Assembly (NCBI GenBank): GCA_900545525.1
Contig: UQZX01000030.1
Span: 1-31,068 of the forward strand
Direction of reading: 5' to 3'
DNA length: 31,068 nt
Origin: an uncultured Prevotella sp.
Lineage (GTDB): Bacteria; Bacteroidota; Bacteroidia; Bacteroidales; Bacteroidaceae
Within the stretch, counting starts at the first letter, position 1. The number at the start of each line of letters is the position of its first letter. The translations under genes were made by a program, and so were the position numbers. Below the pieces are notes generated by a model. It was not told the DNA's origin. It saw only the letters and a program-made list of their open reading frames with translations, and made no database searches. Positions 1 through 7,390 of the stretch are shown one piece after another.

Positions 1-74
1 AACTACATTTTCTTATGATTATGTTTGGTTTTTTCCATAGGAAGCAGCCCGCAAAATAGCACATAGTTTAGAGT

Positions 75-411
75 GAGTTCGGTGAATTTATCTCTCTTTT
101 GTTTATTACAAACCACCCCTGCCCCTCCTTTGGAAAAGGAGGGGACACGTTGGAAAGGAGGAAGAAGTTAAAGTATTAGGGAATTAAAGAAGTTATGGGA
201 GGTTATAGGAAGTTAAAGGACAAATGATAAGGTGAGGAGTAAAGGGAGTAAGGAGTAAAGGGATAAGGAGCTGATTAGCATTATGGTCCTTAATGACTTT
301 AAAGACCTTAAAGATTTTAATGACACTAAAGACTTCTGCATACGATGCCTGCGCCGTGTCCCCTCCTTTTCCAAAGGAGGGGCAGGGGTGGTTTGCAAGA
401 TTCATCTAATT
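75..411. repeat. MITE-like inverted-repeat element, copy 1
   Basis: Two inverted arms bracket about 205 bp. A 41-nt stretch at 109-149 is repeated exactly in inverse orientation at 355-395. Each arm contains its own dyad, CCCCTCC/GGAGGGG around TTTGGAAAA, next to CCACCCCTGCC. The left arm has a lead-in from about 75 (GAGTTCGGTGAATTTATC) shared with the copies at 3539 and 30983. The interior holds purine-rich GGAGTAAGGAG motifs (233-271) and a 9-bp tandem repeat (289-333). There is no transposase or plausible protein inside; ORFs across it are low-complexity by-products. A non-autonomous mobile element is the simplest reading. Bases 1-74 show nothing recognisable. Confidence 0.75.
289..333 (+). 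repeat. 9-bp tandem repeat inside MITE-like copy 1
   Basis: Five contiguous 9-mers are visible: CTTAATGAC, TTTAAAGAC, CTTAAAGAT, TTTAATGAC, ACTAAAGAC. The pattern is N-C/T-T-A-A-A/T-G-A-C/T. Because 9 is a multiple of 3, it yields short repetitive peptides on both strands, which should not be taken as genes. Confidence 0.7.
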
Positions 412-493
412 CACGTTAAATTACCAGCAATATACACTCTGCTTCCAATAAAAACGACCGTTTTTCAACGCTTTTGTAACTGTCTTAAAATCA

Positions 494-603
494 ACATGAT
501 ACCTTTCAGCTTCCAAAAGGTGCCCTTTTAGAACCTAAGAAGCCGCCTTTCAGAGGCTGAAAGACGGCTTCTTGGAATGCAAAAGATGTCCTTCTGCACA
601 ATG
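494..603. repeat. 22-bp-period array A (5 degenerate units)
   Basis: Five contiguous 22-bp units start at 494, 516, 538, 560 and 582. The shared pattern is AAAGATGCCCTTTT followed by 8 variable bases. The clearest unit (516-537) begins AAAGGTGCCCTTTT, itself a dyad. The array ends exactly at the base before the alcohol dehydrogenase stop codon (604-606, minus strand). The same 22-bp register recurs at 3871-3958 and 20106-20213. Units 538-559 and 560-581 also pair with each other as a hairpin. Confidence 0.7.
537..573 (-). terminator. hairpin downstream of the alcohol dehydrogenase gene
   Basis: Stem 537-553 pairs with 557-573 (17 bp, one mismatch, 3-nt loop), with GAAGCCG/CGGCTTC at its base. 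It lies about 30 bp past the dehydrogenase stop on the minus strand and could end its transcript. There is no uninterrupted T-run right after the stem, so it may only be a by-product of the 22-bp array. Confidence 0.3.
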
Positions 604-1788
604 TCATCCGCGAGCCATGCGGTAAATGGCAGCCATATCGTCTCTGTGGAGCACCTTGAACGTGCCTTTGGTGACCGTTCCTCCAAGGCTGCACTTGCGC
701 GCCATCTCGTCTATCTCATCATCAGTAACCTCGCGCCCGATAAGTTCACGGATATTTACCGGCATTCCTATGGCACGGAAGAAGCGCTCCATAGCCGCTA
801 TTCCGGCAAGTGCCGTACGTTCGGGCGACGTATAGTCGTTTTCCACGCCCATGACATTCACGGCAAGACGCACAAACCTGCTCACATTCTCCTTGTACAC
901 ATAGCGTGCCCACGAAGCCCATACGGCAGCAAGGCTTGCGCCATGAGTGGCATCGAACATTGCACTAAGCTCATGCCCGAGCTGGTGTGTAGCCCAGTCG
1001 CCATACGCCCTTACACCCGTTATGTCGTTATGGGCAAGACTTCCCGCCCACATTATCTGGGCGCGGTTACGGTAGTCGCGCGGGTTGTCGAGCACGGCAA
1101 ACACGCTGTCTTTCATCGTCCGCATCAGAGCTTCCGCCATGCTGTCTACAAGCGTCATGTCATCGTCCTTCGAGAAATATCGCTCTAATGTGTGCATTAT
1201 AATGTCCGTAACGCCCGCCGCCGTCTGATAAGGCGGAAGCGTATATGTGCGCTCGGGGTTCATCACGGCAAACTTGCAGCGGCACAGGTTGCTGGTATAG
1301 CCAAGCTTTATGTTGCCGTCCTCGTTGGTTATCACACTGCTGTCGCTCATCTCGCTGCCTGCCGCGGGTATGGTGAGGACGGCTCCTATGGGCATGCACG
1401 ACTGCGGAACAGCCTTGCGCAAGTAAAAGTCCCACACGTCGCCGTCGTAACCCACGCCGTAGCCTATTGCCTTGGAAGAGTCGATGACGGAGCCTCCGCC
1501 GACGGCAACGATGAAGTCGACACCCTCGCGACGGCACAGGTCTATGCCCTCATGAACCTTTGAAAGACGGGGATTGGGCACCACGCCGCCAAGCAGGACA
1601 TGTTCTATGCCTGCCGCAGAGAGCTGACCGCAGACCTTATCGAGAAGTCCCGAACGGCGCGCACTCTCTCCGCCATAGTGCACAAGCACCTTTGTGCCGC
1701 CATGATGTTTTACCAACTCTGCTATTTTCTCTTCCGACTTTGCCCCGAACACCACTTCGGTGGGAGCGTAAAAACTGAAATCTTTCAT
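604..1788 (-). CDS. iron-containing alcohol dehydrogenase, butanol dehydrogenase/YqhD type
   Basis: The 394-aa protein belongs to the group III metal-dependent alcohol dehydrogenases, which reduce aldehydes or oxidise alcohols with NAD(P)H; it is cytoplasmic. The N-terminal dinucleotide domain carries AVGGGSVIDSSKAI (95-108). The metal ligands expected for the family are present: Asp195 and His199 in TDIIMH, His268 in THQLG, and His282 in THGASLA, with the usual 14-residue gap between the last two. Length is normal for YqhD/BDH (about 385-390). The ATG at 1786-1788 is the only good start. The gene stands alone, diverging from bcp across an inverted repeat. The substrate cannot be told from sequence; the YqhD-like subgroup is usually NADPH-dependent with broad aldehyde range (family knowledge). 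Confidence 0.93.
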   Translation of the reverse strand: MKDFSFYAPTEVVFGAKSEEKIAELVKHHGGTKVLVHYGGESARRSGLLDKVCGQLSAAGIEHVLLGGVVPNPRLSKVHEGIDLCRREGVDFIVAVGGGSVIDSSKAIGYGVGYDGDVWDFYLRKAVPQSCMPIGAVLTIPAAGSEMSDSSVITNEDGNIKLGYTSNLCRCKFAVMNPERTYTLPPYQTAAGVTDIIMHTLERYFSKDDDMTLVDSMAEALMRTMKDSVFAVLDNPRDYRNRAQIMWAGSLAHNDITGVRAYGDWATHQLGHELSAMFDATHGASLAAVWASWARYVYKENVSRFVRLAVNVMGVENDYTSPERTALAGIAAMERFFRAIGMPVNIRELIGREVTDDEIDEMARKCSLGGTVTKGTFKVLHRDDMAAIYRMARG

Positions 1789-1805
1789 TGTGATATTTAT
1801 TTTTT

Positions 1806-2044
1806 ATAGGAGTAAGGAGGGAAATTGTGAGGAGTAAGGAGATGAGTAGTAAGGAGTAAGTAGGTATGCTTTGTATATAAATATCCATAGAAGACATTTA
1901 CCAGATGCACACTTTTACCACTCAACTCCATACTACTTACTGCATTTCTACTTACTACTTACTCCAAATCTCCTTACTACTTACTCCTCATCTCCTTACT
2001 ACTCAAAACTTCCCTCCTGATTCCTCAACTCCATCTCCTTCCCC
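1806..2044. repeat. purine/pyrimidine inverted repeat built of GGAGTAAGGAG-type motifs
   Basis: From 1808 to 1863 the plus strand is made of repeated GGAGTAAGGAG, GATGAGTAGTAAGG and similar purine runs. From 1917 to 2044 it is the approximate reverse complement (CTCCTTACTACTTACTCC and variants). About 50 bp of AT-rich sequence (1864-1916) separates them. This fills most of the 370-bp gap between two divergent genes. The same GGAGTAAGGAG string occurs inside MITE-like copy 1 (233-271), and GAGTAAGGGAGTA follows the arm at the window end (31055-31068), which suggests related elements. Confidence 0.7.
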
Positions 2045-2128
2045 GCAAAAATAACAATTATTCATCTAAAGACAATCAAAAAAGCAAAAATTATCAAAAG
2101 CCATGCGGCGTTTTCAGGATGTTTCCAC

Positions 2129-2136
2129 TATCTTTG
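2129..2136 (+). promoter_or_regulatory. -7 element (TATCTTTG) of bcp
   Basis: TATCTTTG matches the Bacteroidota -7 consensus TAnnTTTG and lies 22 bp before the bcp ATG. No TTTG at the expected -33 spacing is seen, so only half of the promoter is supported. Confidence 0.5.
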
Positions 2137-2158
2137 CCATAGACAAAAATGATTTATT

Positions 2159-2614
2159 ATGGAAATAGGAGACAAAATACCGGAACTGTTAGGTTACGAC
2201 CAAAACGGAAAAGAGGTGAAGGCAAGCGAGTATGCAGGTAAAAAACTGGTGCTGTATTTTTATCCGAAAGACCTCACATCGGGATGTACGACAGAGGCAT
2301 GCAACCTGCGCGACAACTATTCGGAACTGCGCTCGCAGGGCTATGAGGTTGTCGGCGTAAGCACGGACGACGAGAAATCGCACCTTAAATTCATCGGCAA
2401 GCACGAGCTGCCCTTCCGTCTCATCGCCGACAAGGACAAGACCCTTGTCGAGACATTCGGCGTATGGGGAGAAAAGAAGATGTACGGACGCACGTACATG
2501 GGCACGTTCCGCACGACGTTCGTAATCGACGAAGAGGGCAAGGTGGAGCGCATCATCGGTCCGAAGAGCGTGAAGGTGAAGGAGCATGCAAGCCAAATAC
2601 TTAGCGGAAAATGA
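2159..2614 (+). CDS. bcp: thioredoxin-dependent thiol peroxidase (peroxiredoxin, BCP/PrxQ)
   Basis: This 151-aa peroxiredoxin reduces hydrogen peroxide and organic hydroperoxides in the cytoplasm, with thioredoxin as electron donor. The peroxidatic Cys43 and resolving Cys48 sit in TSGCTTEACNLRD, the five-residue spacing of PrxQ/BCP. The preceding YFYPKDLT and the downstream GVSTDDEKSHLKF and RTTFVIDEEGKV also fit. The length is typical (about 150). The gene is first in a compact plus-strand group; its stop overlaps the ATG of the YjbQ-family gene (ATGA at 2611-2614), so the two are probably translationally coupled. Confidence 0.95.
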   Translation: MEIGDKIPELLGYDQNGKEVKASEYAGKKLVLYFYPKDLTSGCTTEACNLRDNYSELRSQGYEVVGVSTDDEKSHLKFIGKHELPFRLIADKDKTLVETFGVWGEKKMYGRTYMGTFRTTFVIDEEGKVERIIGPKSVKVKEHASQILSGK

Positions 2615-3021
2615 CGGAACAGACAGAGTTTACACTACAGGCAATGCCGCGCGGATGTCACCTCATTACAGGAGAAATAACGCGCAGACTGCCCAAGCTG
2701 CCGCAAACGGGACTTCTTAACCTGTTCGTAAAGCACACGAGCTGTGCACTGAGCATAAACGAGAATGCCGATCCCGACGTGCGGCGCGACATGAGCTGCA
2801 TATTGGACAGGCTCGTGAAAGAAGACGAACCTTACTACATGCACACCATGGAGGGCAGCGACGACATGCCGGCACACGCCAAATCGTCGCTGACGGGAGT
2901 AAGCATAACGATACCGATAACAAACGGGCGGCTTAATCTCGGCACATGGCAGGGCATATATCTGTGTGAGTTCAGGGACTACGACGGACCGCGCAAGATA
3001 GTGGCAACAGTAGTGGGATGA
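2611..3021 (+). CDS. YjbQ family protein (UPF0047, secondary thiamine-phosphate synthase family)
   Basis: The 136-aa protein matches the YjbQ/UPF0047 family in length and in its hallmarks: HTSCALSINENADPDV in the first half and GTWQGIYLCEFRD near the C-terminus, with a conserved middle segment MPAHAKSSLTG. Some members have weak thiamine-phosphate synthase activity in complementation tests, but the physiological role is unsettled (family knowledge). It overlaps bcp by 4 bp. The following secreted-protein gene starts 53 bp later and may be part of the same transcript. Confidence 0.9.
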   Translation: MTEQTEFTLQAMPRGCHLITGEITRRLPKLPQTGLLNLFVKHTSCALSINENADPDVRRDMSCILDRLVKEDEPYYMHTMEGSDDMPAHAKSSLTGVSITIPITNGRLNLGTWQGIYLCEFRDYDGPRKIVATVVG

Positions 3022-3073
3022 GCAAAAACAACACATCATTAATATTAACTATTCATCAAAGAAAGGACAGATT

Positions 3074-3520
3074 ATGAAAAGATTTATCAAAGCAGGCATG
3101 ATTGCAATTTGCTGCATGTTCGTATTCAGCAACTGTGCAGAGGCGGGCAAGGACACGCCGATAAGGATAAGCCAGCTGCCGCCGGTGGCGCAGAAAACTA
3201 TAAAGGCACACTTCTCAAAGGGCAAAGTGGCTATGGCAAAGATGGAAACCGACTGGCTGAAGAAAAGCTACGACGTTGTCTTTACCAACGGAACGAAGAT
3301 TGAATTCGATGAAGACGGCAACTGGAAAGAAATAGACTGCAAGAAAAACGCCGTGCCGTCGGCTCTCATTCCTGTCAAAATAACAAAATATGTGAAGAGC
3401 CATTATCCGCATACAAAGATACTGAAGATTGAACGCGACCGCAAGGGTTATGAGATAGAACTGAGCGGAGACATAGACATTACGTTCAACAAGAACTTTG
3501 AAGTGACGGAAATAGACTGA
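3074..3520 (+). CDS. secreted PepSY-like (DUF2874-type) protein
   Basis: The 148-aa protein has an N-terminal export signal: MKRFIK, then a hydrophobic stretch, then Cys21 in FSNC (possible lipobox) followed by AEA (possible signal-peptidase I site). The mature part holds two similar halves of the PepSY-like type: LPPVAQKTIKAHF...YDVVFTNGTKIEFDEDGNWKEID and IPVKITKYVKSHYP...GYEIELSGDIDITFNKNFEV. Such beta-rich periplasmic or surface proteins are common in Bacteroidota and have no settled function. It is the last gene before an MITE-like element. Recognition is by pattern only. Confidence 0.8.
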   Translation: MKRFIKAGMIAICCMFVFSNCAEAGKDTPIRISQLPPVAQKTIKAHFSKGKVAMAKMETDWLKKSYDVVFTNGTKIEFDEDGNWKEIDCKKNAVPSALIPVKITKYVKSHYPHTKILKIERDRKGYEIELSGDIDITFNKNFEVTEID

Positions 3521-3538
3521 CAACCGATACTGAAGAGG

Positions 3539-3745
3539 GAGTTCGACGAATTTATCTTTCTTGTTATATTACAAACCACCCCTGCCCCTCCTTTGGAAAA
3601 GGAGGGGACACGTATGTCTTACTCAATGAGAATATACATCATATTCTATAAACTGATATATTATGTATCCACATACGATATCAGTGCAGAGTCCCCTCCT
3701 TTTCCAAAGGAGGGGCAGGGGTGGTTTGTGATATTCATCGAACTT
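3539..3745. repeat. MITE-like inverted-repeat element, copy 2
   Basis: The left arm 3539-3612 (lead-in GAGTTCGACGAATTTATC, then the 41-nt core at 3572-3612) is identical in its core to copy 1. The right arm at 3691-3728 gives 38 nt of exact inverse match and continues to about 3745 with a similar tail (GATATTCATCGAACTT). The interior is only about 78 bp and AT-rich. It has no coding capacity. Bases 3746-3870 between this element and array B are AT-rich with nothing recognisable. Confidence 0.78.
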
Positions 3746-3870
3746 GTTATTTTACGTGAATTCTAAGACTAAGACTAATACAAATGACAAGTTTCTTAGT
3801 TATAAAATATTCATTGTAAAACTTGTTGGTAGAATTAATTTTTGTCTGTTACCATTCATCTTACAATCCG

Positions 3871-3958
3871 AAACATGGCATTTGGGACTCTAAAACATGG
3901 CATTTAAGAAGCCCAAAGGTAACCTTTTAGGCTCCCAAAGGGCACCTTTTGAAAATCA
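3871..3958. repeat. 22-bp-period array B (4 units)
   Basis: Four contiguous 22-bp units start at 3871, 3893, 3915 and 3937. The first two share AAACATGGCATTT; the last two carry the dyads AAAGGTAACCTTTT and AAAGGGCACCTTTT. Register and layout match arrays A (494-603) and C (20106-20213). The array ends about 100 bp before the proA start. Confidence 0.72.
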
Positions 3959-4054
3959 GACATACGTGATTGAAAACCGTAAGCAAAAGCTGGAAGAATA
4001 TAACAATATGTAGCAAAGAAACTGTCTTTATATACGGTTTCAGATTAAAATCAC

Positions 4055-4062
4055 TATCTTTG
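4055..4062 (+). promoter_or_regulatory. -7 element (TATCTTTG) of proA
   Basis: TATCTTTG fits TAnnTTTG and ends only 4 bp before the proA ATG (4067). Transcription would start at or within a few bases of the start codon, giving a nearly leaderless mRNA. The -33 region has no good TTTG at standard spacing. Confidence 0.55.
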
Positions 4063-4066
4063 CAGT

Positions 4067-5308
4067 ATGATAGATATTTTTAAAAGAGTGAAGGCGACGG
4101 GCAGGGAACTCGCCGTGATGAATGACAGCAGCCGCAACAAGGTACTGCTTGATGTGGCGGATGCAATAGAGAATGAGAAAGAGATGCTGTTGAGTGCAAA
4201 TGCCGAGGATCTTTCACGTATGGACAGAAGCAATCCCTTGTATGACAGGCTGATGCTTACCGGTGCAAGGCTTGACGATATTGCGGCGGACATGCGCCAT
4301 GTGGCAAGTCTTCCCTCCCCGTTGGGAAAGATAACATGTGAGAGGACACTTGACAACGGGCTTCACATTCGGCGCGTAAGCGTGCCTTTCGGTGTGATAG
4401 GCGTCATTTACGAGGCACGTCCCAATGTCAGCTTCGATGTGTTTGCGCTGTGTTTTAAGTCGGGCAACGCCTGTCTGCTGAAAGGCGGAAAGGATGCCGC
4501 ATCTTCCAACCGTGCAGCTGTTTCGCTTATTCACAGCGTTCTTGAACATAATGGCATAAATGCCTCTGCCGTAGAACTTTTGCCTTCCACGCATGATGCC
4601 ACGGCGCAGCTTCTTTCTGCGGTGGGATATGTTGATGTGTGCATTCCGCGTGGCGGTAAGAAACTGATACAATTTGTCCGTGATACAGCACGCATTCCTG
4701 TTATCGAAACTGGTGCAGGAGTGGTCAGTGCATATTTCGACGAATATGGTGATACCAACATCGGTGCCCCCATTATAAATAACGCCAAGACACGCCGTGT
4801 GAGTGTTTGCAATGCCCTTGACTGTCTTATTGTCCATAGGGCAAGACTCACAGATCTGCCGAAGCTGTGCCGCCCGCTTGTGGAAAGCAATGTCAGGATA
4901 TATGCGGACGATGAGTCGTATGCGCATCTGTCAGGCTGCTATCCCGAAGAACTTCTTCTTCATGCCGTGCCAGAGAGTTATGGCACGGAGTACATGGATT
5001 ATGCAATGGCAGTGAAGACCGTGGCTTCGGTTGACGAGGCAATATCACATATAGCCAGATATGGCAGCGGACACAGTGAGTGCATAATAACGGAAGACGG
5101 ACGCAATGCAGAGCTGTTCCGTACACAGGTGGATGCGGCTTGCGTATATGTCAACGCCCCGACAAGCTTTACCGACGGGGCGCAGTTCGGACTTGGTGCA
5201 GAGATTGGCATCAGTACGCAAAAGCTTGGACCGCGCGGACCTATGGGGCTTGAGGAGATAACGACATACAAGTGGCTCATAGACGGAAATGGGCAGTTGC
5301 GTAAGTAA
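4067..5308 (+). CDS. proA: glutamate-5-semialdehyde dehydrogenase (gamma-glutamyl phosphate reductase)
   Basis: This NADPH-dependent enzyme converts gamma-glutamyl phosphate to glutamate semialdehyde, the second step of proline synthesis. The 413-aa length is standard. Signature segments are PFGVIGVIYEARPNVSFDVF (108-127), KSGNACLLKGGKDA (131-144), the catalytic Cys248 in NAKTRRVSVCNALD, and the C-terminal AEIGISTQKLGPRGPMGLEE. The ATG at 4067 directly follows a -7 promoter element. argF' starts 59 bp downstream on the same strand, so proline and arginine steps are likely co-transcribed. proB and proC are not in the window. Confidence 0.96.
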   Translation: MIDIFKRVKATGRELAVMNDSSRNKVLLDVADAIENEKEMLLSANAEDLSRMDRSNPLYDRLMLTGARLDDIAADMRHVASLPSPLGKITCERTLDNGLHIRRVSVPFGVIGVIYEARPNVSFDVFALCFKSGNACLLKGGKDAASSNRAAVSLIHSVLEHNGINASAVELLPSTHDATAQLLSAVGYVDVCIPRGGKKLIQFVRDTARIPVIETGAGVVSAYFDEYGDTNIGAPIINNAKTRRVSVCNALDCLIVHRARLTDLPKLCRPLVESNVRIYADDESYAHLSGCYPEELLLHAVPESYGTEYMDYAMAVKTVASVDEAISHIARYGSGHSECIITEDGRNAELFRTQVDAACVYVNAPTSFTDGAQFGLGAEIGISTQKLGPRGPMGLEEITTYKWLIDGNGQLRK

Positions 5309-5367
5309 AATGAACAGAAATGGTAAACTGTTGATTATAAATTATTAATTATAAATTAAAAATAATC

Positions 5368-6345
5368 GTGAGAACCTTTATTAATGTAGAAGACATCGGC
5401 AGTCTCGAAGCAGCACTTGCCGAGGCGCAGGAGATAAAGAACGACAGGTTTAAGTATCAGCACTTGGGCAAGAACAAGACGCTGATGATGATTTTCTTCA
5501 ACAACTCGCTGCGCACAAGGCTTAGTACGCAAAAGGCGGCGATGAACCTTGGCATGAATGTCATTGTTCTTGATGTCAATGCCGGGGCGTGGAAACTGGA
5601 GACAGAGCGGGGAGTTATAATGGACGGTGACAAGAGCGAGCATCTTCTTGAGGCAATTCCGGTCATGGCGAGCTATTGCGACATGATTGGTGTGCGTTCT
5701 TTTGCCGGACTTACGGACCGTGATTACGATTATGCCGAGACTGTGCTCAATCAGTTTATACGTTACAGCGGCAAGCCGGTGTTTGCTATGGAGACCGCCA
5801 CTGTGCATCCGTTGCAGGCTTTTGCCGATCTTATAACAATAAGTGAAGAGTGGAAAAACAAAGACTCACGTCCGAAGGTTGTCCTTACATGGGCGCCACA
5901 TTGCCGTGCCTTGCCTCAGGCGGTGCCAAACTCGTTTGCACAATGGATGAATGCCGCAGATGTGGATTTTGTTGTCACACATCCTGAAGGCTATGAGCTT
6001 GATCCCAAGTTTGTGGGCGATGCGCGTGTGGAGTATAATCAGATGAAAGCACTTGAAGGAGCTGACTTTGTATATGCAAAGAACTGGAGCTGCCCGGGTG
6101 TGACGCGTCCGGAAGACTACGGACGTATATTGTCCAAAGACATGGACTGGACAATAGACGATGCTCACATGGCTGTGACAAACAACGGCAAGTTCATGCA
6201 CTGCCTGCCCGTGCGCCGCGGACTTATAGTTACCGATGACGTGATTGAAAGCAAGAACTCCCTCGTTATTCCAGAGGCGGCAAACCGCGAAATCTCGTGC
6301 TCGGTGGTGATAAAGCGCATGCTTGAGAGCATGGGTAATGTTTAG
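5368..6345 (+). CDS. argF': N-succinylornithine carbamoyltransferase
   Basis: The 325-aa protein closely resembles the Bacteroides fragilis ArgF' transcarbamylase, which makes N-succinylcitrulline in the succinylated arginine pathway of Bacteroidota. Visible motifs are NNSLRTRLSTQ (45-55, carbamoyl phosphate), HPLQAFADL (147-155), and HCLPVRRG (278-285). The residue that separates acetyl from succinyl substrates (Pro90 in B. fragilis, Glu92 in Xanthomonas AOTCase) is Ser90 here, in DGDKSEH, which favours succinylornithine. The start is GTG at 5368: the reading frame there begins MRTFINVEDI, matching the family N-terminus, and no suitable ATG precedes it. A strong terminator follows. Confidence 0.92.
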   Translation: MRTFINVEDIGSLEAALAEAQEIKNDRFKYQHLGKNKTLMMIFFNNSLRTRLSTQKAAMNLGMNVIVLDVNAGAWKLETERGVIMDGDKSEHLLEAIPVMASYCDMIGVRSFAGLTDRDYDYAETVLNQFIRYSGKPVFAMETATVHPLQAFADLITISEEWKNKDSRPKVVLTWAPHCRALPQAVPNSFAQWMNAADVDFVVTHPEGYELDPKFVGDARVEYNQMKALEGADFVYAKNWSCPGVTRPEDYGRILSKDMDWTIDDAHMAVTNNGKFMHCLPVRRGLIVTDDVIESKNSLVIPEAANREISCSVVIKRMLESMGNV

Positions 6346-6406
6346 GACTGTAGGTATAGTATTAGTTTGTCTTGACTTTACTCACCTCGTTTTATGGTGG
6401 TACATT

Positions 6407-6441
6407 ACCGCCGTTCCGTAGCATACGGGACGGCGGTCTTT
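6407..6441 (+). terminator. rho-independent terminator after argF'
   Basis: ACCGCCGTTCCGTA pairs with TACGGGACGGCGGT around a GCA loop (one mismatch), followed by CTTTATT. It lies 60 bp past the argF' stop and before a convergent gene. Confidence 0.75.
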
Positions 6442-6532
6442 ATTGTCAAAACACACTACTTCGCTGTGCATGAGAATGTGTCATGCCACATAATATAACC
6501 GATGTACAAAACATAACGATTTGTAAACGACG

Positions 6533-6703
6533 TAAGTTTGGATGCTTATGCTGGATGCTAAAGTAGGGACATAAAAAAATTGATTGTCTCACGACAACCA
6601 ATCTTTATTAACCTTAATAATCTAATACCATGAAAAACACATTGCAAAGGTATATGTTTTTTGTCCAATCTGCAAGCCTTGGGAATAAAAAACATGTATT
6701 TCT
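6533..6703 (+). pseudogene. orphan SusC-type 5' leader with broken start of coding sequence
   Basis: A -7 box TAAGTTTG (6533-6540) is followed by an imperfect stem-loop (ATTGATTGTC at 6579-6588 with GACAACCAAT at 6593-6602), then TTATTAACCTTAATAATC and an ATG at 6630. The peptide begins MKNTLQRYMFFV, the start I recall for many Prevotella SusC-like TonB-dependent receptors, where the same hairpin leader also occurs. After residue 12 the resemblance is lost. The frame runs 40 codons to 6752, overlapping the end of the convergent gene, so no receptor is encoded. The rest of the 6346-6701 gap shows nothing beyond the argF' terminator. This may be a remnant of a lost susC locus or a copied leader. 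The SusC comparison is from memory. Confidence 0.55.
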
Positions 6704-7370
6704 AACATTCTTTAAAGTTTTCCCCGTCCCATTTAAACTTTCTTTGCCTTAGAATTAATGAAACCTCGTCTTTTTCGTCTTTGGTAAGGAAAGGCAGAGA
6801 CAGTTCGAACACAATTGTTTCTTCTGTTTCTGATAACGTGGCTTTAAGCATCACCGGCTCTATCATGCCGTACAACTTGTCGTAAAGTTCAGTGGTAAGA
6901 GTGTCTTTAAGTTCGGTGAACATTTCTTTTGTCTTGTCGGAGTTGTCATTTGCCGGTAGCCCGAAACTTTTGTTTAAAGGCTTCCATTCCGATGAATAAA
7001 ACATGACGCAACTTTCTTCTGCCGGTGCCTTTAATGTTTTAATCATACATATTATATATGTGGAATCGCTTGTAGAAAGCAGCCGGATGCTTGCATCCGT
7101 GCTCCCGTTGAGTTCCAGTTTCATATATCCGTCTGACATTTTTATTAGTTTGGTCTCACCATCCATGCGGTTCTTTACCTTTGCGTCAGCTTTCATATCC
7201 CAATAGTCGGCAAGCTCAACGCGAAGCTTATGATTTAAATAAGGTATGACGCTATCGGGCATTGTCACCCAAACTTCACGCATGTTTTTTTGAGCCTGTA
7301 CACAGATTGCCGCAGTAAACAATAATACTGACATCACGGCGCGTTTGATAAGAAGCATCTTTTCTTTCAT
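6702..7370 (-). CDS. DUF3256 family secreted protein
   Basis: The 222-aa protein has a signal peptide (KRAVMSVLLFTAAICVQAQ, cut about residue 26). The mature part begins NMREVWVTMPDSVIPYLN, followed by the LADYWDMKADAKVKNR and LKLELNGS-like features I associate with DUF3256, a Bacteroidota-only family of unknown function. It is probably periplasmic or surface-exposed. It follows the unknown secreted protein on the same strand with a 20-bp gap and is likely co-transcribed from the promoter at 8201-8232. Lower GC than the biosynthetic genes around it. Function unknown. Confidence 0.8.
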   Translation of the reverse strand: MKEKMLLIKRAVMSVLLFTAAICVQAQKNMREVWVTMPDSVIPYLNHKLRVELADYWDMKADAKVKNRMDGETKLIKMSDGYMKLELNGSTDASIRLLSTSDSTYIICMIKTLKAPAEESCVMFYSSEWKPLNKSFGLPANDNSDKTKEMFTELKDTLTTELYDKLYGMIEPVMLKATLSETEETIVFELSLPFLTKDEKDEVSLILRQRKFKWDGENFKEC

Positions 7371-7390
7371 AATATGTTATATGTCTATAA

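Noticed and set aside
193..531. Small proteins on both strands across MITE-like copy 1
   Set aside because: They arise from the 9-bp and purine-rich repeats and from the arms; peptides are low complexity and lack promoters.
3539..3745. Simple factor-independent terminator
   Set aside because: The arms can fold, but the element is over 200 bp, repeated elsewhere with other interiors, and has a conserved lead-in outside the hairpin.
6630..6752. 40-codon gene following the SusC leader
   Set aside because: The frame loses all resemblance after about 12 codons and runs into the end of the convergent DUF3256 gene.
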